From Anaerolineales bacterium (lineage in GTDB: Bacteria; Chloroflexota; Anaerolineae; 4572-78; NAK82): 10,238 nucleotides of DNA. Position 1 is the stretch's first letter. Each line of letters begins with the position of its first letter. Positions 6,404-10,238 of the stretch are shown here, one piece after another. The stretch is taken from NCBI GenBank assembly GCA_024643945.1, contig JAHELX010000170.1, positions 1 to 10,238 of the forward strand, given 5' to 3'. A program made the translations under genes and the position numbers. A model generated the notes under the pieces. That model was given only the letters and a program-made list of their open reading frames with translations, did no database searches and was not told the DNA's origin.

Positions 6404-6473
6404 ATGCAATGTATATAGGCCATAATGTTAAATATACATTGCATAGTGTAACATACATATTGCATCGTGTCAA
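6404..6473 (-). promoter_or_regulatory. Promoter and triple operator of the HTH/membrane operon, copy A
   Basis: On the minus strand TTGACA (complement of 6468-6473) is followed after 17 bp by TACACT (complement of 6445-6450). Three related boxes cover this promoter: ATGCAATATGTATGT inside the spacer (complement of 6451-6465), ATGCAATGTATAT next to the -10 (complement of 6432-6444), and the same 13-mer in opposite orientation at 6404-6416. The last two form a perfect 13-bp inverted repeat with a 15-bp gap. This is the layout expected for negative autoregulation by the HTH protein. Confidence 0.7.
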
Positions 6474-6495
6474 GGGGGAATTAAGGCCCTACCCC

Positions 6496-6583
6496 TGTCA
6501 TCGAAAATGGTTTTTCGCTGCTGTACAGTGACCGGGACTTCGATCCCTTTGAAGAACATCTGAAATTAGGCGTCGTTCTCTGA
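6496..6583 (+). pseudogene. Truncated vapC-like toxin gene (C-terminal 28 codons)
   Basis: The sequence matches the 3' end of the intact PIN toxin gene at 8053-8445, starting near codon 103, and keeps the last acidic active-site region YSDRDFD and the natural TGA. Nucleotide identity continues past the stop to 6627 (equivalent to 8358-8489), with two differences in 132 bp. It lacks a start and the first three active-site acids, so it is dead. It lies 11 bp to the right of repeat copy A, whereas in the intact locus the same tail lies to the left of copy B. Confidence 0.85.
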
Positions 6584-6693
6584 CGCTTGTTTCTCGCCGT
6601 ATTGCCGACGGCAAGATATGGGGATGCGAATTGTCACATAGTCCCAGAATTGTGTGCTTGCCCATGTGTGCTATTGCGATTCGCTGTCATGCC

Positions 6694-6773
6694 AGAACAC
6701 AGATTGGCAGGAAGTAACGGATTTTTGCCCAGTCATTGGCGAATCCGTTACATCCTGCCAATCCGTTGTTCTT
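6694..6773. repeat. Dispersed repeat in inverted pair (large hairpin)
   Basis: GATTGGCAGGAAGTAACGG (from 6702, arm to 6723) faces its reverse complement at 6742-6763, with one mismatch in 22 bp and an 18-nt loop. With one bulge and two mismatches the arms extend to 6694 and 6773. It is therefore two copies of the same dispersed repeat, head to head. The pair lies between the truncated toxin gene and the 3' end of the minus-strand toxin gene (6858). The rest of 6628-6857 contains nothing that I recognise. Confidence 0.75.
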
Positions 6774-6857
6774 ATACTCCGCTGGTGTGTCCTGCTTTGA
6801 GGATTCTGAACCAGCACCGGCTCTTTTCCCTGGCCTTCAATCGCCGTTTGGGGGCGT

Positions 6858-7289
6858 TTATGGGCCTGCCAAATCAGGGAACGCTTGGGCGAAAAATTCA
6901 CGAACCGTGAGAATAGAGATGTTGGCGTATTCGCCCAAATCCAGGAGGTGATGGTCGCCGGATACGAGGTAAGCCGCCCCGGCAACGACGGCACAATGCA
7001 AGAAAACGTCGTCATCTGGGTCGTCGGTCACGATAGGATCTCCTTCCGGCACCTCAAAGATGGAAGCGAGGCTGATAGCATAGGCGAGCAATTCCGTTGG
7101 GGTCAGACCGAGTTGCTCCAGGCGGGGTTGGAGCCGTTCGTAGTCCAGCACTTCGGCCAGTTCAACTAGCATCGCGGGGGCTACGCATAACTCCACTTCA
7201 CCCGTCTCGGCCAGTCGCAACAAATTCCAGGGCATCCCCCGCCATAACAGGCCCGAAACCCAGATGTTGGTGTCGATCACAATGCGCAC
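6858..7289 (-). CDS. PIN-domain toxin of an AbrB/PIN type II toxin-antitoxin module
   Basis: This protein of 143 residues belongs to the PIN-fold putative toxin family (TIGR00305/COG1569), a group of Mg-dependent ribonucleases. The acidic active site is complete: Asp6 and Asn8 in VIDTNIWVSGLLW, Glu43 in MLVELAEVL, Asp93/Asp94 in TDDPDDDVFLHCA, and Asp112 in LVSGDHHLLDL. Length and motif order are normal for the family. The start is a GTG at 7289, with GGAG 7 nt upstream inside the antitoxin gene, and only 3 bp separate it from the antitoxin stop, so the two are co-translated. The order antitoxin first, toxin second is standard. RNA cleavage and neutralisation by the neighbour are inferred from the family. 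Confidence 0.9.
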   Translation of the reverse strand: MRIVIDTNIWVSGLLWRGMPWNLLRLAETGEVELCVAPAMLVELAEVLDYERLQPRLEQLGLTPTELLAYAISLASIFEVPEGDPIVTDDPDDDVFLHCAVVAGAAYLVSGDHHLLDLGEYANISILTVREFFAQAFPDLAGP

Positions 7290-7292
7290 GAA

Positions 7293-7535
7293 TCACTCCG
7301 TTCGTCGCTGGCGTCGGACCTGATGGACGATTTCGTTGATCTCGTCCAGGGACATTGGTTCCTCTTCTTCTGCCTGGCCCACGATACTCGTCACGGGAGG
7401 CGATGTGATACGTTTGAGGTGCAGCGTGTCCCCTTCCACCCAGACGACGAAACGGTCTGAGGGACGAAACCGGGCAGCGACTTCATGCGGCAGCTTGAGG
7501 GTGTCCTGCGCGGTGAGTTCTGCTATCTCAACCAT
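7293..7535 (-). CDS. AbrB/MazE-like antitoxin
   Basis: This 80-residue protein has an N-terminal swapped-hairpin (AbrB/SpoVT) DNA-binding domain: MVEIAELTAQDTLKLPHEVA, then ARFRPSDRFVVWVEGDTLHL. A C-terminal acidic and helical tail follows (EEEEPMSLDEINEIVHQVRR, ending RQRRTE), which in such antitoxins wraps around the toxin. I place the start at the ATG at 7535 because GGAGGG lies 6 nt upstream; the frame runs back to 7622 through the promoter and is not used. It should bind its own promoter, where a 12-bp perfect palindrome overlaps the -10. A 32-bp piece of a related copy lies at 5682-5713. Confidence 0.85.
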   Translation of the reverse strand: MVEIAELTAQDTLKLPHEVAARFRPSDRFVVWVEGDTLHLKRITSPPVTSIVGQAEEEEPMSLDEINEIVHQVRRQRRTE

Positions 7536-7547
7536 GTCCAACCCTCC

Positions 7548-7562
7548 TTGATTGGTAATCAA
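7548..7562. repeat. Small inverted repeat beside the antitoxin ribosome binding site
   Basis: TTGATT and AATCAA (7548-7553 and 7557-7562) pair perfectly around 3 nt. In the minus-strand mRNA this hairpin ends at the edge of the GGAGGG site. It could be a second operator half-site pair or a translational control hairpin. The role is an inference. Confidence 0.4.
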
Positions 7563-7571
7563 TTTGTGAGG

Positions 7572-7603
7572 ATAGTATACTATAGCCATGATTGGGGTGT
7601 CAA
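7572..7603 (-). promoter_or_regulatory. Promoter and palindromic operator of the AbrB/PIN module
   Basis: On the minus strand TTGACA (complement of 7598-7603) is followed after 18 bp by TATACT (complement of 7574-7579). The -10 sits inside ATAGTATACTAT (7572-7583), a perfect 12-bp palindrome, which is well placed for repression by the dimeric antitoxin. Transcription runs leftward into 7535. Confidence 0.65.
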
Positions 7604-7637
7604 CAAGAGTGTAGTGTCTCACGACATGAACCCGTTA

Positions 7638-7681
7638 CATCCCTCATCATAATTATCCTCCTCAGTCCAAAATAACTCGTC
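7638..7681 (-). pseudogene. Remnant of a third HTH/membrane gene copy
   Basis: Forty-one of 44 bases match 6159-6202, the junction where the HTH gene ends and the membrane gene begins. In the HTH frame it reads DELFWTEED. Flanking sequence on both sides is unrelated, and an 11-bp piece of the dispersed repeat (7632-7642) is fused to its end. It is more diverged than copies A and B are from each other, so it derives from an older duplication. Confidence 0.75.
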
Positions 7682-7712
7682 ACTATTTCGCGAAGAGCTG
7701 TTTTTTTTCTGT

Positions 7713-7736
7713 CTTTGCGCCTTTGCGTCTTTGCGT
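7713..7736. repeat. Three 8-bp tandem units of CTTTGCG(C/T)
   Basis: CTTTGCGC, CTTTGCGT and CTTTGCGT follow one another without gaps, after a run of eight T at 7701-7708. On the other strand this is the AACGCAAAGACGCAAAG-type interspersed repeat familiar from cyanobacterial and other large genomes. It lies in the gap between the two divergent toxin-antitoxin modules. Confidence 0.6.
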
Positions 7737-7788
7737 TGATTATTTGACACAAAGCGGGAGATGCGGGTAATCACCAAAGGAAATACGC

Positions 7789-7825
7789 TTGAGCTATACA
7801 CATAAAGGTGCTATAATATACACAT
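7789..7825 (+). promoter_or_regulatory. Promoter and direct-repeat operator of the vapBC-like module
   Basis: TTGAGC (7789-7794) is followed after 17 bp by a perfect TATAAT (7812-7817). Two identical 9-mers TATACACAT (7795-7803 and 7817-7825) start 22 bp apart, about two helical turns, one in the spacer and one just after the -10. This fits cooperative binding by a ribbon-helix-helix antitoxin. AGGAGG at 7842-7847 precedes the ATG at 7854. Confidence 0.65.
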
Positions 7826-7853
7826 CACAAATTGCCAGCACAGGAGGTTCAGC

Positions 7854-8066
7854 ATGCGAACGAACGTCGTCGTTGACGACGAACTAATGGCCCAGGCGAT
7901 GAAACAAACCGGTCTTAAAACCAAAAAGGCGGTGATCGAAGAGGCCCTTCGCACCCTGGTTCGCCTAAAATCCCAGGAACAGGTACGATCCCTACGGGGT
8001 AAGTTGCATTGGGAAGGTGACCTCGACGAGATGAGACAGGGGCGGTCCGCGAGTGTGGATTGTTGA
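7854..8066 (+). CDS. vapB: VapB-type ribbon-helix-helix antitoxin
   Basis: This protein of 70 residues has the layout of the VapB family (Pfam PF09957). The N-terminal strand MRTNVVVDDELM and two helices (AQAMKQTGLKTKKAVIEEAL and the following RTLVRLKSQEQ) form the DNA-binding ribbon-helix-helix. The C-terminal GKLHWEGDLDEMRQGR is the toxin-binding arm with the characteristic W-x-G-D-L-D-x-M-R motif. AGGAGG lies 6 nt before the ATG. The last 14 bp overlap the toxin gene, so translation is coupled. It probably represses the promoter at 7789-7825 together with the toxin. Confidence 0.93.
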   Translation: MRTNVVVDDELMAQAMKQTGLKTKKAVIEEALRTLVRLKSQEQVRSLRGKLHWEGDLDEMRQGRSASVDC

Positions 8067-8445
8067 TTCGTCGGTCTGGATCGACTATTTCAACGGCGAA
8101 ATCACGCCTCAGACGGACCTGTTAGACACTGCACTGGGGCAGCGGGAGATCGGCTTGGGTGACATCATCCTGGTAGAAGTCCTGCAAGGTTTCCGGGACC
8201 AAAAGGACTTCGAAAAAGCCCGGGACGCCTTGCTGCGATTTCCGGTTTTTACCATGGGAGGCGTAGAGATTGCCCTCAAGAGCGCCGAGAACTATCGCTT
8301 GCTACGCCGTCGCGGTATCACCGTGCGCAAAACAGTGGACTGTTTGATCGCTACTTTTGTCATCGAAAATGGTTTTTCGCTGCTGTACAGTGACCGGGAC
8401 TTCGATCCCTTTGAAGAACATCTGAATTTAGGCGTCGTTCTCTGA
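8053..8445 (+). CDS. vapC: VapC-type PIN-domain ribonuclease toxin
   Basis: This 130-residue toxin has a complete PIN active site: Asp5 in IVDSSVWIDYF, Glu42 in ILVEVLQGF, Asp96 in TVDCLIATF, and Asp114/Asp118 in YSDRDFD. Relatives cleave tRNA or rRNA in a Mg-dependent way; the target here is unknown. The start is a GTG at 8053, inside the end of the antitoxin gene. After the stop, a short palindrome TTGCC-GAC-GGCAA (about 8465-8477) may help end the transcript, although no T-tract follows. From about codon 103 to 44 bp past the stop the sequence is duplicated at 6496-6627. The convergent membrane gene of repeat copy B ends 51 bp downstream. Confidence 0.93.
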   Translation: MWIVDSSVWIDYFNGEITPQTDLLDTALGQREIGLGDIILVEVLQGFRDQKDFEKARDALLRFPVFTMGGVEIALKSAENYRLLRRRGITVRKTVDCLIATFVIENGFSLLYSDRDFDPFEEHLNLGVVL

Positions 8446-8496
8446 CGCTTGTTTCTCGCCGTATTGCCGACGGCAAGATATGGAGATGCTCCGCTA

Positions 8497-8910
8497 TTAA
8501 TTATCTAAGAGGTTGTGCTTTTCCCACCTGCGGTACAGGTAGTAGGAAACGAGACCGAACACCGACAGGCCAACCAAAGCTGATAGCACAACCACTACCA
8601 GGTCGACGACGGAGTGTATCTGTCCCTGATAGTAACTCACTGCCACGATCGTAATCAAGATCATGGGGACACCCCATTTGCCAAATCTAATCACAGCGAT
8701 TTCATAGACGGCACCCCGGGCAAAACCGGCGATGGCCACGTACAACGTGCCGATGAAGAAGATCAAGGCGATGTCCCAGTATTCGCTCACAGGTTGGCCT
8801 AAATAGAATTGCCTGTAAAGCAGTGCCATGAGCAGCAAGATATACCATATCCCAAAACCGCGAGCTGCAATCCGTCTTCTGACTCCGTTGATTCTTTCAT
8901 CCCTGATCAT
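8497..8910 (-). CDS. Four-helix membrane protein paired with an XRE repressor, copy B
   Basis: The encoded protein is identical to that at 5758-6171 (137 residues, four membrane segments, DUF6773/DUF2178-like). The start at 8910 is chosen as in copy A. The stop is TAA here and TAG in copy A, because the stop codon spans the edge of the duplicated segment. It overlaps its HTH partner by 14 bp and faces the vapC gene tail to tail. Confidence 0.8.
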   Translation of the reverse strand: MIRDERINGVRRRIAARGFGIWYILLLMALLYRQFYLGQPVSEYWDIALIFFIGTLYVAIAGFARGAVYEIAVIRFGKWGVPMILITIVAVSYYQGQIHSVVDLVVVVLSALVGLSVFGLVSYYLYRRWEKHNLLDN

Positions 8911-9115
8911 GATCATCCTCCTCAGTCCAAAATAACTCGTCCAGTGTCTTGTTGAGAGCTCGAGCGATGGCCAGGCAAAGCTTCAAAGAGGGGTTGTAGT
9001 GCCCCTTTTCGATGAGGCCAATCGTTTGCCGGGTGACTCCCACCTTTTCGGCAAGTTGAGCCTGGGTAAGGTCATTTTCAATTCGAGCCAATTTGACTCT
9101 GTATTGGTGATTCAC
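8897..9115 (-). CDS. XRE-family HTH transcriptional repressor, copy B
   Basis: The protein is identical to copy A (6158-6376), 72 residues, with a GTG start at 9115 after GGAGGT. Since both copies keep intact operators, the two repressors should cross-regulate each other's operons. Confidence 0.9.
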   Translation of the reverse strand: MNHQYRVKLARIENDLTQAQLAEKVGVTRQTIGLIEKGHYNPSLKLCLAIARALNKTLDELFWTEEDDHDQG

Positions 9116-9142
9116 ATCCGTATTACCTCCGCTGGAGCCTCT

Positions 9143-9212
9143 ATGCAATGTATATAGGCCATAATGTTAAATATACATTGCATAGTGTAACATACATATT
9201 GCATCGTGTCAA
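9143..9212 (-). promoter_or_regulatory. Promoter and triple operator of the HTH/membrane operon, copy B
   Basis: All elements of copy A are conserved: TTGACA (complement of 9207-9212), 17-bp spacer, TACACT (complement of 9184-9189), and the ATGCAAT boxes including the perfect 13-bp inverted repeat at 9143-9155 and 9171-9183. It diverges from the ATPase promoter at 9256. Confidence 0.7.
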
Positions 9213-9230
9213 GAGGGGAATTAAGACTCT

Positions 9231-9250
9231 AAGGGTTTACAAAAACCCTT
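9231..9250. repeat. Perfect 8-bp hairpin between divergent promoters
   Basis: AAGGGTTT (9231-9238) and AAACCCTT (9243-9250) pair perfectly around ACAA. It begins 6 bp after repeat copy B ends and 6 bp before the -35 of the ATPase promoter. It could be a regulator site or mark the old junction of the duplicated segment. Confidence 0.55.
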
Positions 9251-9255
9251 GCCAC

Positions 9256-9284
9256 TTGCCTTCTAATCAAGCTTGTACTATAAT
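9256..9284 (+). promoter_or_regulatory. Promoter of the ATPase gene
   Basis: TTGCCT (9256-9261) is followed after 17 bp by a perfect TATAAT (9279-9284). AGGAGG (9318-9323) lies 5 nt before the ATG at 9329. The 5' leader is about 40 nt. Confidence 0.6.
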
Positions 9285-9328
9285 GCGAAACAGACTATCA
9301 TCGTTTGCTTCGCATTCAGGAGGCGACC

Positions 9329-10238
9329 ATGCCCCGCTTCGTGGATCGAGAACAAGAGCTGGCCGAGCTGGACGACCTGCTGGCCCGGCCGGGCGCGCAG
9401 TTGGTCCTCGTCTTCGGACGCCGCCGTATCGGGAAAACCACCTTGCTGACGAGATGGGCAGCCCGGACCGGTTTGCCCACCCTCTACTGGGTGGCTAAGC
9501 GGGACCCGAAAGAGCTGTTGATGGCCGACCTGGCGCGCGCCATTTGGGCCTGGGAGCACCAAGAGGAGCCGGAGATGAGCATCGACCTGCGCCCGCGCGG
9601 CTGGGAAGAGGTCTTCCGCATGCTGGCGCAGGCCGTCGGCAACCGGCGCGCCATTATCATCCTGGACGAATTGCCCTACGCTGCCCAGCAGGACCCCGGT
9701 CTGGCCTCCCACATCCAGGCCGCATGGGACCACCGCTTCAAGGAGAGCAACCTGCTGCTCTTCCTGGCCGGTTCGCACATCGGCATGATGGTCGAGCTGA
9801 TGAGCTATCAGGCTCCTCTCTACGGACGGCTCACTGCCCAGTTCCCCCTGGCGCCGCTTACCTTCGGCGCGATCCGCGAGTTCCTGCCCGGCTACGACGT
9901 CCACAAGCGCCTGGCAGTGTATGCCATGTTGGGCGGCGTCCCGGCCTATCTGGAACGCTGGGACGACCGGGAGACGATCATGGCCAACGTCGAGCGCCTG
10001 TTCTTGCAGCGCACCGGCTGGTTCCGCACGGAGCCGCTGGTGCTGGTCAGCGACCTGACCCAGCGGGAGACGACCAACTTTGAGGCGATACTCAAAGCGC
10101 TGGCTGCTGGCCGGCACACACGGGAGGAGATCGCCGCCGCGACGGCCATCACCCCCTCTTCCCTGAGCCACTATTTGCCCCGTCTGTTGGAACTACGCCT
10201 GGTGGAGCGCCGCATCCCGGCCACGGTACCGTTGGCAC
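9329..10238 (+). CDS. AAA-family ATPase of the ATPase_2/DUF234 type, partial
   Basis: The reading frame is open from the ATG at 9329 to the window end, giving the first 303 residues; the C-terminus lies outside. It opens with FVDREQELAEL, the usual start of this family (Pfam PF01637). Walker A is GRRRIGKTTLL (residues 30-40) and Walker B is AIIILDELPY (108-117), with the sensor-type LFLAGSH segment after it. The pattern GRRRxGKT plus DELPY is typical of the prokaryotic STAND-related ATPases found in archaea and Chloroflexota. Residues about 255-300 (TREEIAAATAITPSSLSHYL, then PRLLELRLVERR) form a winged helix, as in the following DUF234 region. Such genes are frequent in accessory regions, and some relatives are nuclease-linked, but their role is unclear. 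Its GC-rich codons contrast with the AT-richer repeat just upstream, which suggests it belongs to the flanking chromosome. Confidence 0.88.
   Translation, partial: MPRFVDREQELAELDDLLARPGAQLVLVFGRRRIGKTTLLTRWAARTGLPTLYWVAKRDPKELLMADLARAIWAWEHQEEPEMSIDLRPRGWEEVFRMLAQAVGNRRAIIILDELPYAAQQDPGLASHIQAAWDHRFKESNLLLFLAGSHIGMMVELMSYQAPLYGRLTAQFPLAPLTFGAIREFLPGYDVHKRLAVYAMLGGVPAYLERWDDRETIMANVERLFLQRTGWFRTEPLVLVSDLTQRETTNFEAILKALAAGRHTREEIAAATAITPSSLSHYLPRLLELRLVERRIPATVPLA

Larger units (their letters stand above)
5759..6485. repeat. Long direct repeat, copy A (HTH/membrane operon with promoter)
   Basis: By eye, this 727-bp segment matches 8498-9225 at every base except C/T at 5767/8506 and one G-tract indel near 6474. 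It holds the complete two-gene operon with its promoter and operators, and nothing else. Homology starts within the membrane gene's stop codon and stops abruptly after GAATTAAG. There are no terminal inverted repeats or obvious target duplications, so it is not a simple insertion sequence. Confidence 0.93.
8498..9225. repeat. Long direct repeat, copy B (HTH/membrane operon with promoter)
   Basis: This 728-bp segment is the second copy of 5759-6485, in the same orientation and 2739 bp to the right. The two differ by one substitution and one single-base indel on visual comparison. It follows the intact vapBC module on its left and is bounded on the right by a perfect hairpin (9231-9250). Confidence 0.93.

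Noticed and set aside
6671..7015. Minus-strand frame containing RTTDWQDVTD
   Set aside because: It is a translation of the dispersed repeat fused to an out-of-frame part of the PIN toxin gene.
7686..7709. TTCGCGAA palindrome followed by eight T, as a terminator
   Set aside because: The palindrome leaves no room for a hairpin loop with a stable stem, and AGAGCTG separates it from the T-tract.
7713..7736. CRISPR array
   Set aside because: The units are 8-bp contiguous tandem repeats without spacers.
7619..7801. Minus-strand frame of 60 codons ending in DELFWTEED and extra residues
   Set aside because: It joins the CTTTGCG repeat, a T-tract and the HTH remnant; it is debris and not a gene.
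5759..9225. Insertion sequence or transposon
   Set aside because: The long repeats contain no transposase, no terminal inverted repeats and no visible target-site duplication.

Overview
The window most resembles a chromosomal accessory region of a Chloroflexota-type bacterium. The pointers are a long AfsR/SARP-type BTAD regulator, PIN-domain toxin modules, a prokaryotic AAA ATPase of the ATPase_2 type, moderate-to-high GC, and short interspersed repeats of the kind that litter large environmental genomes. No ribosomal or housekeeping marker is present, so the phylum is an inference. I see no transposase, integrase, tRNA, rRNA or CRISPR array.

Left part (1-4911). A plus-strand multi-spanning membrane protein (88-771) meets, tail to tail with a 33-bp overlap, a run of four minus-strand genes. 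In order of transcription these are a SARP/BTAD regulator with a long N-terminal extension (3532-4911), a beta-rich protein of unknown function (2825-3316), a helix-hairpin-helix protein with a C-terminal beta-sandwich-like region (1641-2627), and an N-acetylmuramidase-family lysozyme (739-1554). The 215 bp between the regulator and the beta-rich gene contains a chain of hairpins that ends in a plus-strand terminator-like hairpin. The last three genes may work together, with a cell-wall enzyme as the terminal activity, but their shared function is not known.

Middle part (4912-5757) has no convincing intact gene. It does contain an excellent minus-strand promoter, TTGAGA-N17-TATAAT, followed about 50 nt into the transcript by a bulged hairpin and eight U residues, which is a small-RNA candidate. 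It also contains a dispersed repeat and a 32-bp fragment of a vapB-like antitoxin gene.

Right part (5758-9225) is a toxin-antitoxin island. Two nearly identical 727/728-bp direct repeats, 2739 bp apart, each carry the same two-gene operon: an XRE-family HTH repressor and a four-helix membrane protein, with an autoregulatory-looking promoter. Between them sit two unrelated toxin-antitoxin modules transcribed divergently: an AbrB/MazE-like antitoxin with a PIN toxin on the minus strand (6858-7535), and a ribbon-helix-helix VapB with VapC on the plus strand (7854-8445). A truncated copy of the second toxin (6496-6583) adjoins the left repeat, and a 44-bp remnant of the HTH gene lies between the modules. 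The parts of the duplication appear in circularly permuted order, so the island has a history of repeated duplication, recombination and decay.

Right edge (9226-10238). A perfect hairpin and a good promoter precede an AAA ATPase gene of the ATPase_2/DUF234 type, which runs off the window end.
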